Shown piece by piece: positions 1 through 11,191 of a stretch of 64,000 nt of DNA. A program made the translations under genes and the position numbers. The stretch lies in NCBI GenBank assembly GCA_910589415.1, contig OU342630.1, positions 92,624,186-92,688,185 on the forward strand, in the 5' to 3' direction. The stretch is from Malachius bipustulatus (Eukaryota; Arthropoda; Insecta; Coleoptera; Melyridae). The notes below the pieces were generated by a model. It was not told the DNA's origin. It did no database searches and worked only from the letters and a program-made list of their open reading frames with translations. How positions within the stretch are numbered: position 1 is the first letter of the stretch; each line of letters opens with the position of its first letter.

Positions 1-8
1 AGCAGGTA

Positions 9-199
9 GCTCATTAAGTTAACGGGCAGATTTCTGTGGCCATTTCTGAAGAAGGTATCGAGTCTAAGTGGAATTTTTTTTTAAATTTACCCATTCTTGA
101 CATGAAAGTACCTAATTACAAGAATGTTAATAAAAGTCATTTGACGTCGAAATTAGCTTCAAAAACGAGCACAGAAATCTGCCCGTTAGCCTAATGAGC
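9..199. mobile_element. Short MITE with 28-bp imperfect inverted ends
   Basis: Seen: the stretch near the left edge reading gctcattaagttaacgggc and the stretch ending about base 199 are reverse complements over roughly 30 bp with a few mismatches, sharing a core AACGGGCAGATTTCTGTG. The interior has no reading frame. This is the size and structure of a non-autonomous DNA transposon. The family is not identifiable and no target duplication is clear. Confidence 0.6.
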
Positions 200-239
200 C
201 TTTATAATACTGACTGTAAGTATGATAATCTCAGACAAC

Positions 240-502
240 AATTGAACCCTATGCTGCAACAACGTTGTAAGTGCAAAAAGTAAATTTTGGGGGAAGTCGA
301 AATAAACATTTTTTTGTGAACCAATAGAGTATATCAGCTTACAAACATTAATATATTAATTACTTATATTCATTAATTAACATTAATATATTAATGTTTG
401 TAAGCTGATATACTCTATTGGTTCACAAAAAAATGTTTATTTCGAGTTCCCGCAAAATTTACTTTTGGCACTTACAACGTTGTTGCAGCATAGGGTTCAA
501 TT
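240..502. mobile_element. Foldback (hairpin) MITE with about 120-bp arms
   Basis: Seen: bases 240-360 and 382-502 are nearly perfect reverse complements, starting AATTGAACCCTATGCTGC on the left and ending in its complement on the right, with a loop of about 20 bp. One small difference lies where the left arm has gggggaagtc and the right has gagttcccgc. There is no coding capacity. The near identity of the arms suggests recent insertion or arm-to-arm conversion. Confidence 0.75.
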
Positions 503-509
503 ATTGGCG

Positions 510-3500
510 TCGTCATTACGCTCTTCTTCCAAATAATAATTATTGTCTTCCATTGGTAAAGTAGCCATGCTGTTCATTATGATCCATATAAAGAATACAT
601 TAATCCTGTTAATAATTTCATTTTAACCTACACAAGAGAGAAGAGGCAAAATAATTCTTGGAAATTTACTACTACTTACATTATTTTCTTTCTCATATTG
701 CATGCATAAATTACTGCAAGGTGTAAAGTACCTATCCACCTAGATTAAGGAAAGCTCGTTCTAGACTTCAATAAAAAAACAACTGGAACAAAGGTAGTCT
801 AAAAATAGAAAAAGGTAGCAGGGTCATTTGTACAATCTAATATACCGTGTTCCTATAGGTCTGCAAACAATGCTTGAGGCCCACTTTTTGGCTTAGTGGA
901 ATATTTCAAGTTTCGGGCTAAAATTACCATCAAGCCATTCAGATCGCTTCCAAGATAGCGACCGATAACGTGTATAACGTGCAAATTTATAGCCTGAATA
1001 ATAATTAAGATAGAAAATCTTGTATCTTAATGATACTTAGCATTCAATTCAATTATGGGAGGTGAAATTTGATGAGATAACAGTTCCTGCTGATCTGAGG
1101 GGTAAACTTGAAATTAATAAATTCATCATATTGTTATACTTTGATAAAGAAACAATATACACATCTAAGTATAATTCACAAATACACTTATACAGGGACT
1201 TTCAAGACTGGTCATAGGGAAAATTAATTGAAAACCACACACTTGCTGATTGCTGATTCCAATGCTAACAAAAAGGATGAAAAATGGAAGTGGGAGGAAT
1301 TTTGCACATCATGTATCCAACCCCTTTTGCAATACTTACTAAATTCTGTAAAATATTTATACCTCGGTATAGAAATTGTCTGCAGTATCTGACGTTACTA
1401 AAAAAAATCGATTAGTCCAAAATAGTTTTTAGTTATAGACACTACGACCCTGTATAAAACCCAGCTTCGATTTTTTTTTATCGCGCACGGTTCTGGCTAC
1501 ACAGACCCAGACGGCAGTGACGCCTCACCCTGTATAGGTGAAACACCAAAGGGGGGTTTCCTGTATATATTTTTTCTGGTCCTCATGCTGGGTTTGGTAC
1601 TTGGCAGATGTGAAATTATTTTCATTGTGTCATTTTTAATTCCTAAAGTCAAGAGTACCTATATTATACGAATATGACCTCAAAAATTGAAAACTTTTCA
1701 TAGGCAACCCTATGTACCCCTATGTTTGCAATAAAATTATCTGCCAGGTTCCAGGTTCACAGTGCAAACTGCATTACACGTGTCAAGCAGCACACTATTT
1801 TACAGCACTTCAAATTCAGGTAGTTTTTCCATGAAGATGAGTTATGAGTCGGAAACAAGGAATGTGAGATCCACAAAAGTACCCCCAACCCTGTTTCTGA
1901 AAAGTTAGCCATTGTTTGAACAAGATAATGTACCTAATTTGAAAATTCAACTTGATATAAGTAATGTGCGATCTATTTTTTTTTTTTTTTGTAGCACCTA
2001 TAGCACCTACTTGTAATTTTTCATATATGAACAAATTTTAATTGCCTAATAAAAAAAAAGACGATAATAAAAATTATTTTGTAGATATAAGTAAATTCAC
2101 ATTCATGACAAGCAGATATGCCTTGGACTCATTGTAGGTAAGCAAAATTTTATAAAAGCAAACACAAAAAGTGTATGAAAAAGTTACAAGGAGCTACTCC
2201 TAAACAGTAAACACGCACAAAGAAAAATTGGCAGCAGTGATTTATGGCTTGATGGTATATCAAAGAAAATGTTTGTTAGTTTTGGCTGAATTCATTTATC
2301 TTCTTTCACAGGCTATACCCTACTTCCACTTTTAAGCCTTTCTGACATGTTATTCAAATAATATTTTTCCATAATCGAGAAACGATTTATCCAAGAAGAT
2401 TTCGTGTTAACAATTTCATTTCTAGATACCTATCACTTTATTCCAGCTCATGTGGATATTTGGGAAAATGACTTAACCAATAATATTGCAAAACTTGTTA
2501 TCTTCCACTAATGTTCCCATAGCCGTTCCATTAGCTGTTTAAATGTTACGGTAAACCCACACAAACTTTATGCTATTAACTCTTATTGACGATTTTTATC
2601 TACTCTCAATTATTGTGAAAATTTTCATATTTTTCAAATATAAGGCTGATGGTTCGTTCTTACTCTTGGATTTGTGCAGAAAAATGATAAATTGATAAAA
2701 AACTTATTATAATAATTTCAAAATTCTTGTTGGATAATATACTAGGTACGTATATTGTAGATGGATTGAAATCAACATGGGCTCCCTACTTTTAATGTAG
2801 GTAGTATCTTCAGACAGCATTTAAATGAATAATATTTATAATTATTAATAATGGCTCTCTACATTCAACGTTAAATAATAATTATCATGTACAGGAAAGG
2901 TACCACCAACGTTCTATCATAGATTCATGAGTTAAAAATATTCCGATAACCGAAATTATCTATATCTAAAATGGCACCCTTTTCAAGATACAGTATGCAC
3001 ATTTTGCAGAATAAGAGAAAAATGAATTAAACGAGAAACTTTAAAATCTCACCCTGTCTACTACTGTTGTTAAGGCTAATAAACTCACTGATGCTCGATA
3101 TATTATAAAAAGCAAGATAGCAATAGTACCCATATCAGACTGTAGCACTGTAACTAACAGTACAAACATTGTCATTTGTCATATAGGATATTGTTGATTT
3201 TTAGGATCTTTTTTATTCTAGGACTCTTTTATCCGCACACCACTGATTGAATGCGTTTTTTTATCAAAAGACTAACAGATTACAAAATTATTGCACTCTT
3301 ATAAAGGTTTGTATCTTGCATGGTTATCCTGTAATTAATTTGAAAATAAAAATGAGTTTTTTACGAATGTGTTTTTTTTTGTAAGTCCGTTATTAAAAAT
3401 TAATTACAGAAAAACCGTGCCAGATATGAAACTTTTTTAAATGTCTAAAAAGTTGGGCAATAACGCAATACTTTAATCTTTTGATAAACAAAACAGAGAA

Positions 3501-3830
3501 TAATTAAATTAAAATATAAGATATGATTGAGTTAGAATCTCTGATAAAATGCCAAAAGGAGTTACGAGGAGAGAAAATTAGCCTCTCTCCAGGGAACGAT
3601 GAACACCATGGGAGGTTCATTACAGCAATCAGCAGCCCTCTGCCATCTCTATCAACCCTGCCATGATTAACCGCCGTCATAAATATTAGAGGAAATGATT
3701 ATGGGTACTTAAATATCAAAATATACGACTCATAGGAGTTTATATGTGATTTTACACATCTATAAACTAATTCATTAAATAGTCCAAATTAAATATTTCT
3801 GAGATTGAAAGAGTTACGTTGCTTTCTTTT
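510..3830. other. AT-rich non-coding stretch; two isolated right ends near 1.45-1.53 kb
   Basis: I see no gene here. At 1441-1455 and again at 1527-1536 the sequence ACCCTGTATA occurs. This is the right-end form of the TA-flanked MITEs found elsewhere in the window, and the two ends lie about 80 bp apart. The matching left end was not found, so this is probably the remnant of a truncated element. A poly-T run lies near 1976-1991. Confidence 0.4.
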
Positions 3831-3837
3831 ACATATA

Positions 3838-4580
3838 CAGAGTGTTTCTAAATACCAGAAACATACGAAAAGAGGTAATTTTTTGGCTTATTTTATGCCT
3901 AAAAGTTCCTATAAACATAGGTCCTCAACCGCATCGTTATCGATGAACGTTGAGTTTGTAAGATTTCTCTTTTCTTCTCATAGCTCCTTGAGTTTAGTAA
4001 AATTTTAGTCAAAAAGTTAGTCACACGGGATAATCCCAGCTTTAATTTTTAACAGGCAGTGCCGACTAAACTATTAAAATTAATGGAAATGAGAAATTAT
4101 CGAAAAACAAAGCTGGCTCTGGCTGGTGTTGTTGAATTTCGTGAAACGAATAAGAAAATTGCTTCTTTTTTTCGTGATAACGATTACTGATGCAAAAAAA
4201 AAACTATAGGAGACCAATAAGTTCCAAAATAAAACAGAAAATTCATATTGTATTTTAGAATCTACCAGTGGTGCATCTCAAAACAGTTCAGGGAGAGAAA
4301 TGGGGGCGAAACCAGAGAAATTAAGGGAAAAAAATTTATCTGTAGATTCTAACAACCATTTGTCATGCCCAATGTTGTAAGCGCGACAGCATAACCTACA
4401 TTGTAAATTTGAGCTAAACATGTCAAAAACTATGAGGGCTATAAAGAAAAAACTATTTTTTATTCAATTTATAAACACCCAGTAACGAAGCGACTTTTGT
4501 GTATATGAACTTTTAGACATAAAATAACCAAATAATTATCGCCTTTCGTATGTACCTAGTACGTATTTACGAACACCTTG
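3838..4580. mobile_element. TA-flanked MITE, 743 bp, CAGAGTGTTTC-type ends
   Basis: Seen: the left end CAGAGTGTTTCTAAATAC is preceded by TA, and the right end GTATTTACGAACACCTTG is followed by TA. The inverted similarity continues inwards for over 70 bp, including GGTTATTTTATGTCTAAAAG on the complement of the right arm against a close match on the left. There is no transposase frame. Known: TA duplications mark Tc1/mariner-type insertion. Inferred: this is a non-autonomous element of that type. Confidence 0.7.
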
Positions 4581-4582
4581 TA

Positions 4583-4880
4583 TAAAAATAATAATAAATA
4601 GTAACTGTAAAAGAAGCCCAGCAGTCAAAATTGGACGTCATGTATAAGATCGTATTTTAGACACAAAAGAGAGATAGTTTTTTTTTGAAGATCACGCCTC
4701 GCTTAGGAATTTTCCAAAAACGTAAAACTAAGGCCGCAAAAAAAATATGTCTTAATCAGTAAGGAAACAACAGTTTTGGAATAATATTTCCTAAACGAGA
4801 AGTTAAGGCTTTTATGCTTAAAATACGATTTTATTATACAAGACGTATAACTTTAGGCTGTCCAATTACCAAACACCCTG
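4583..4880. mobile_element. Decayed TA-flanked MITE adjoining the previous one
   Basis: Seen: it ends AAACACCCTG followed by TA at 4881. The segment around 4632-4660 (ACGTCATGTATAAGATCG) is inverted relative to one at about 4823-4850. The outer left end cannot be found, so the left boundary is only the end of the neighbouring MITE. It has no coding capacity. Confidence 0.45.
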
Positions 4881-5170
4881 TATATCAGACAAATTTTAAA
4901 CGAACTTATAACCTGAATTTGCAAATGAATTAAAGATGAAATTTCAACAAAACTTTTAATGTTGTTTTACAAAAATGGCGTAGGTAGATATACGCGGATT
5001 TATTCCTAAATAGTCTACCGCGGTCATATTTGCTTATGCTACGTTGTAACATCTAACATTATAACGCTAAAAATTACAAGTAGAATTTGAAGGTTATTAA
5101 AGGGATCAAATGAAAATTTTTGACATTAGGAAGATTCAAAAACAATAAATTTAATAATCAATTACAACAA

Positions 5171-5475
5171 TCAAAATGACAAAGCATTTAAGTAAAGAAG
5201 CGCAACGGATGGTGCAAATTTGATTGAATACTTTGAAGACAAATCAACGAATGGGGGCCCCATATTACCCCTAACATCAGTGAGCGAGGTATAAATAATT
5301 TTATAGGTCCAAATTTTACTGACATCAAGTAATAATAATGATTTAGAGGGTAGCTGAAGCTCTGAAATTGCCGCTTGGTACAATTAAAAAATAATCGAGC
5401 CGTACTTAATAAGGGTCGACTATTGGAAAGTCCCCAAAAATTCAATTGGCAGAAAACGGTCACCATTTTAAGCAA
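5171..5475 (-). pseudogene. LINE reverse-transcriptase remnant with a ruined catalytic motif
   Basis: On the minus strand two overlapping frames together resemble the RT palm domain of an insect non-LTR retrotransposon. First comes a part like the segment before the palm (LNFWGLSNS, then LLSTARLFFNCTKRQFQSFS). After a frameshift comes TDVRGNMGPPF, in the place of the usual GVPQGSxLGPLLF, followed by LLYLNALSF in the place of LLYADDLxF. If the alignment is right, the catalytic YADD reads YLNA and the copy is dead. The match is by eye and degraded. An unrelated AT-rich frame remains possible. Confidence 0.45.
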
Positions 5476-8070
5476 AGCGAATGAAGAGGCAATAAGTGAT
5501 TCTCTCTACGAAATGTATCAGCAGAGTGAGTAGGTAAGTAAGTAGTTTATGCAAAGATTCACACTTTTATATTAATAAATAGGTACATTGGTAACTATAG
5601 CCTACTCTCTATACCTATGTAATTTTAAATTTGCGCATAAACTGCGCATACAAACTGTGTTGTAATTATACGTACTCATATGTAATTTGTATACAACTTT
5701 CCAATCAAATGTTCTTTAAAATAGGTGCTTATTTTTATTTTTATTTTACATACCGTTTATGAATTACCACCAGTTATTTTCAAAAGAAACTTTAATTCTT
5801 CATTTTCAAATAAACTAAAATTGCTAATTTAATAAATAATGTCTATTCTGTGATTCCTTATCCTCATTGCACATACAAAATTTGAGATCTGACATCAATG
5901 CTGATATTTACTGATATCCTTTACTTTAAGAGTACTGATAATGTCGAATTTACATGAATTAGTTAGGTGAATTATTCTTTCCGGAGTTAGACTTACCGAA
6001 CGACCTCTAGGTCGGGTTTTTTTAATCATTTATTTGTCTAAAAACAACCTATGAAATCAATTTTCAATGGTTTATGATATTGATTCCCCAAATTATAACA
6101 AATTCGACAGGGAATTAACTTCAACAAGGATACTGCTGGGTCCTTTGTTCATTATTATTCATATTTAGGCTTTTTATCGGTAGATACTAGGTACTACCAT
6201 GTTTTTTTTAATTCTGGGAGCTGTCTAATTTTCATTCTTATAATTATTATATCGATAATTCCATATTATTTAAAATGGTAATGCAGGTTTGTGCATGTAC
6301 CTATCAGACCAGTCTCCATATACGAAAATAGGAATAAAAAAATTGCCAAGTGCTTGTTGTCATTTTTCCAATAATTGTAATTCTTGATAGAATAGACGCC
6401 AGATCGTAGCCTTTACAGTTATGTTTCATTTCACTGCTTCTGATATTAAAGGGACACCAGTAGGTTCATATTGAAAATTAGAAGCACATTGAACAGATAA
6501 TGAAATTTTTTATTTGATCCTAAATATTCGTAAAAAATAAACCTTTTATTTTGATGCAAGTTGTTAGACTCATAATATAATATATTTCATAGCGCAAAGT
6601 CTAATCCCTGTATTGTACTGAAGAGTAGAGAAAACGACTATGGAAGAATATTACTCTTCAAAGCATTACTCTTTTAAGGGTCGTTAAAAGTTCTTGATGG
6701 TGTTCAGAAAAACATGTATATACTTGATAGTAGCAAGAATAATAATTTCTCGCTTGGTTGCCTGGTGTGAAATAAAAAGTTAAGTTCTAATAATTTAGAT
6801 GTTTAGAGGTTTAGATGCATCCTGCATCTAGTACTTTTTTCTTTCCTTTTTTCTTTCATTTCAATGCATATTTTCACTTACAATAGTAATTTTTAATTTC
6901 ATAAGTTTTCACTAAACAGTTATGCTGAAAAAACGCTAGTCTATGCCAAACTAATAATACCAAAAAATTAATTTCATAAAATGTTTCAAATATTTCATAA
7001 AAACTGTACTTTATTATTGGAATGTTTTATATGGTACGCATGTTTGGAAACTATTTTTAAATTTAAGCAAAGATTGCAAAATAAAAGGGCTTTGAATGAA
7101 TTATGCTAAGTATACTTTTTCCCACATCAATTACTGTGTATTTGAAAATTTTTGATACTCTACATACATATAAATACTTACAGAAAATCTTCGAATGTGT
7201 GAGTCATTAGAAATCCACAAGATGTATTTCTGTAACAAAAATCAATTATAAATAATCCATTTTTCGAATACGCAATGAAAGTTGCACTAAGTACAGTTAT
7301 TTCACTTTTTATTTTTGGTATAAAATGTGGAAAATAATAATTTTTGGTTTTACAAAACTAGATTGAATATTTGGAAAGCGTATCATACTATTATAGCATG
7401 GCAAAAAATATTAATGCGCGGAGAGGAAATACCTATTTTGCCCTGCGGTGCGCAGAGAGGCTTATCTGGGACTATTATAATCGAGGTTATGATCTCTTAT
7501 TTCGCGGCCTAGGCCGACAATAAGTTTAGTCTTATTCGCAAGGGATAGTTGTTATTATTATCTTATCTATTATGCCTTTTAAACTTCAAATTGGGACTAT
7601 TATTATGAAATGCATAAATTTATGTCTCTTGTCAGCCTCATGGATTTTAAAATAATTCTCAATAATTATTATACTCGCTAATTCTCAATAAATAATTATA
7701 CTGTCTAATCCCACTTAATGCAAATCAGAATTTGCTTTCCAAGTTTCAAGTATTTTCTAAAATCAGTGAATAATCGAGAAATTGGTATCCAGAAACTCCT
7801 AAAGGATATAATTATGTACTCGTTCTCGAGACCAATGTATCACTGTCCAAGTCGTCTACATAACTAGTCACATTCGCATCTGAAGAAGATGCATCACTGC
7901 ACGAAAACAAAAGCAGATGCCAATTTAATAAGTTAGAAATTCTGGAAAATCCCGTCGAGATTGCTACCGAGATAGATCAATATTTAGTTGCACTTCCCAA
8001 AAAATAAGAAAAACTCACAGACAATGAGGAGAAAAGATAGAAACACAAAGTTTAATTGGCATATAATATG
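5476..8070. other. AT-rich non-coding stretch
   Basis: I see no recognisable gene, RNA or repeat in this 2.6 kb. Short reading frames here have AT-driven composition and no family motif. A small palindrome-like motif (ACGACCTCTAGGTCGG) lies near 6001-6016. Confidence 0.4.
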
Positions 8071-8072
8071 TA

Positions 8073-8733
8073 CAGGGTGGGGCGCCACTACCGCCTCGGT
8101 TTGTGGTAGCCTGAACTGAGCGCGATTTAAATATTTTCAAAACTCGGTTTTATACAGATAGGTTTGTAGTGACTGTAACTTAAAATTATTTTGTACTATA
8201 CAGGCTGTCCCATATGAGAGTCACATATCAAAGTTTTTTTTTAATGGAATGTTATTGCGTTTTTAGATTGCCTGAGAAGAAAAAATTAAATTGGCTCTTA
8301 CAGTTGGTGTTAAAATTGAGAAGTTTGTGAGTTATAAGCAAATATTAAGCAAATGAAAATCGCACTTTCCGCCGTTCAAGGCCCTGCACAACGAAAAGGA
8401 CTCTAGATAGAGGAAAACGGCTTACATGTCCCTATTTTACCTTTTTTTGTACTATCCTAGGTTGTAGTTAAAATTTTTATACAGGATGGTAAAAAATTTG
8501 AGATATCTCAACGTGTCGCTACATAAAAAAACAAAAATAGTACAAGAAATATTTCTGTACCATGGAATAGAACATAAAAGGCTGAAATAGCGAAATTTAA
8601 GCCGTTTCCCTCCATCTTAAGCCGTTTTCGTTGTACACTGCCATGAACTATGAAAATTCGATTTTCACTTGTTTATAACTCATAAACTTCAAAAACATAA
8701 CTTTGATATGTTTAATATTTTTGGGACACTCTG
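8073..8733. mobile_element. MITE with nested double left end (same family as 34.3-35.0 kb)
   Basis: Seen: an outer end CAGGGTGGGGCGCC at 8073 and a second end CAGGCTGTCCCATATGAGAG at 8201, each preceded by TA. The right end is GGGACACTCTG, then TA at 8734. Long inner inverted similarity is present, for example AAAATCGCAC/TTTCCGCCG against the complement of the stretch near 8650-8680, plus a central TTATACAGGATGG block. The whole interior resembles the 34.3-kb element, with the central block inverted. It has no coding capacity. The right outer arm beyond 8733 is only faintly visible. Confidence 0.65.
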
Positions 8734-8735
8734 TA

Positions 8736-9390
8736 CATTATGAATATAATTTAAAAGTGCCCCTTTAACGTATCTCTTATCATTCAAAAAATGTCACCAG
8801 TCACCAAAAGAAAATTCACAAAAAAAATGTTGTTGAATTGGAAAAAATTGGATCTTGGAGAATTAATTACCTACCATAAATTTTACCGTAAGATTTACTA
8901 TAACAATAAATCACCATAATTGCCATAAGTGCCAATTCCTCTAGGTATATTATAGACCATAATCCTGCACCTAGCATGATTTGTAGCTGCGATAATCTTT
9001 TTTTTCGTGCTAAAGTTTTTTTTCGTGCTTAAGTTTTTTTTCGTTCAAAAACATGCGAAATTTTTTATATCAAATGTGTGCAAAAATTTAAATCCAATCA
9101 TTGAGCAGACTTGGCGTCAGCTTTTGATTCAATTTACACTGAGAAAATTTCATTTAAAACTTTTTTGGTGGAAATACTTACGCTACCGCCAAATATGTAT
9201 ATTTTTTCAACCACAGCAAGATTTCTTTTTATCTTTCATGATTTCGGAAAAAAATCTCTTTTCTGAACATTTTGTGCTCATTCAAATAGAGTCATTTTTA
9301 ACGATAGCAAAACATTTCTTAGAATCATTATCTAGCAAACGCTCTTATGTGCGATTAAAAAGTATTTTTTTATGATTGAAAAGTATACTT
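8736..9390. other. AT-rich stretch without a gene
   Basis: Low-complexity T-rich DNA. An open frame from 9007 is rich in F, K and L because of poly-T runs (three TTTTTTTTCGT-like blocks at 9000-9042) and has no recognisable domain. I do not call it a gene. Confidence 0.4.
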
Positions 9391-9393
9391 TTT

Positions 9394-9689
9394 AACAATT
9401 AAACAAAGTGACTTGCGTGGCCAAGTGGTTCTCCGCTGGCCCACGAAGCCATAGATCGCGGGTTCGAAACTCACCTCGGCCCGCTTTACTTTTCAAATTC
9501 ATTTTCGAATGTCTGTGAAAAGTAAAACAAGCGATCGAACGTTTATAAGGAAAATATAATTTAAAGTGTGTGTGGCTAAAGGTTCGTGCTCAAAGCCAAA
9601 TTATCAGAGTGGAGCGACTATGTCTTACCTACGCAGTTAAGACCGATGCTCCCTCTTTAAAAAAAAAAAAAAAACAATCAAACAAGGCG
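9394..9689 (+). mobile_element. tRNA-derived SINE with target-site duplication
   Basis: Seen: a tRNA-like head contains an A-box-like TGGCCAAGTGGTT near 9419 and a B-box-like GGGTTCGAAAC near 9469. A non-tRNA body follows with AGTGGAGCGACTATGTCTTA near 9608-9627, and then a poly-A tail ending about 9672. The element proper is about 9411-9672. It is flanked by AACAATTAAACAAAGTG (9394-9410) and AACAATCAAACAAGGCG (9673-9689), a 17-bp target duplication with a few mismatches. Known: this is the layout of an RNA polymerase III SINE moved by LINE machinery. A second copy is at 19.0 kb on the minus strand. Confidence 0.85.
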
Positions 9690-10254
9690 GTGATATGATA
9701 AACATTGCAAGTATTTAATAAAAAAAATTCTAAACAGTCAATCGACTTTCTAGATATAGAGGACACTTTTTAGTTGAAAAAAAACAATTTCAAGAACCAA
9801 AACGCTTTTGTGGAAAAAGTCTTATTAGAGACTTAATACTACAATTAATAGCTGTCGTGATGTGAAGTTCGAATCCGATGGTAAAGACGGCTGATTTCGC
9901 ATCGATAATCAAGTATGCAGCAAAAATTCACGTTATACAATTATTATAGGAGACAATAATATTTATTGCCAAAGCTTTTACTTTTCTTTATTCAAAGATT
10001 GCTGTTAAATCTAATCACTTTCACTTGTTTGAGTATATTGATCTATCTATACATATACAATAAGTTACTGTAACAGCTGTAGAAGTTATGTGTAAAGTTA
10101 GAGTGAATCACATTATCGAATTTTAATTATTCTCTAGGAATGGCTAATTTATCAAAATAGAGTAAGCATTTTGTTTTTTTTTTAAGAATAAAATTTTCAA
10201 AATATGTTGACTTCTTATACTTCCATTTTTTCCCTTTCCTCTATCTCAATTCTG
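9690..10254. other. Non-coding stretch between SINE and minisatellite-like tract
   Basis: Nothing gene-like. A few isolated CTTTT...AAAAG-type motifs here and just left of the SINE (9350-9393) look like outliers of the tract at 10255. Confidence 0.35.
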
Positions 10255-10620
10255 CCATGATTAATAGAAACTTTTCGTGGTTTAAAAGTATCTATACTTA
10301 CTTTTCGTGGACTGAAAAGAGCCTTGTGCTGGTCAAAAGGTGCTTTTTAAATATTAAAAGTACTTTCCAAGAATTAAAAGTCCTTTTCAAGGGTTGAAGG
10401 GGTCTTTTAAGGGTTAAAAATCACCCTGTAAGGAGTAAAAATCAAATTTTAAGGGTAAAAAAAAACTATTTTATTGTGACTGAAGAAAAGTTCTCTAAAG
10501 ATTAAAAGATGCTTTTCTCTCTCGAAAGATAGTTTTTTGTGACTAAAAAGCAATTAGTAGTAGCCTTTGATAGTTAAAACTTATTTTCAAAAGAAGGAAC
10601 TTTTTTGTGGTTGCAAAGTG
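10255..10620. repeat. Degenerate 20-22-bp minisatellite-like tract (CTTTT-n-AAAAG units)
   Basis: Seen: a run of imperfect units, each beginning with a CTTTT-like half and ending with an AAAAG-like half. Examples are CTTTCCAAGAATTAAAAGTC, CTTTTCAAGGGTTGAAGGGG and CTTTTAAGGGTTAAAAATCA. I count about 15 units with variable spacing. Each unit is partly self-complementary. There is no coding frame. The repeat count and period are by eye. Confidence 0.55.
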
Positions 10621-11091
10621 GTTTGACTGTCCTCTATATAAAAAGAGTTGTTTGGTTAAAAAAATTTAGGCTACCAGTACAAAAAATTTCTCTCAGTGTA
10701 GGTACAGAAGCTAAAAAAATATTCAACTACCTGGTCTACAGTTGAAATCGGTCTAAGCGGAATGATGTAATTTTTGCGAAAAATTAATTTTTTTAAAAAC
10801 ATTAATAGACAATCAATATTTTCCATGAAACTTCATATAAAAGAAGAGCAGTAAGTAGGTAAATAAATGATAACATAAAACTCCTCATTATAAAACCAAA
10901 TACAAATACCTACGTAATATGATACTGCCATTAAGAGACCTAATTGTTACTAAATTGCGTTACGTAGGTACATACTTCATTTTACGAAATCTGAATGTAG
11001 ACATTACAAACTAATTCCATTAGAACCGCGGGTCGTTACTCGTTAGTGTTAAACGACAAGGAACGTGAGGTGTTTATTTTGGCAGTTCATT

Positions 11092-11191
11092 ATGTTGCGC
11101 CTTTCAGTATTCACGGTATATTTCTATATGCATTTGGCAGTGGGCCAGGTAATAGGTATAACGACCAGTGAAAGTGTGCCTCAGGAAACAG
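11092..11191 (+). CDS. Candidate first coding exon of a secreted or membrane protein
   Basis: Seen: an ATG at 11092 opens a frame reading MLRLSVFTVYFYMHLAVGQ, which has a hydrophobic core followed by small residues (A-V-G) as in a signal peptide. About 14 more residues follow (VIGITTSESVPQET). The frame then meets CAG|GTAGGT at 11191/11192, a good match to a splice donor; read through, it stops about 7 codons later. The 50 bases upstream are less AT-rich than the surroundings (cgcgggtcgttactcgttag). Inferred: a host first exon whose later exons I could not find in the window. It could equally be a chance 39-codon frame. Confidence 0.35.

Noticed and set aside
9007..9375. 122-codon frame
   Set aside because: F/K/L-rich because of poly-T runs; no domain and no family resemblance.
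9411..9490. A functional tRNA gene
   Set aside because: A- and B-box-like motifs are present, but the sequence does not fold as a full cloverleaf by eye and continues into a SINE body with poly-A and a target duplication.
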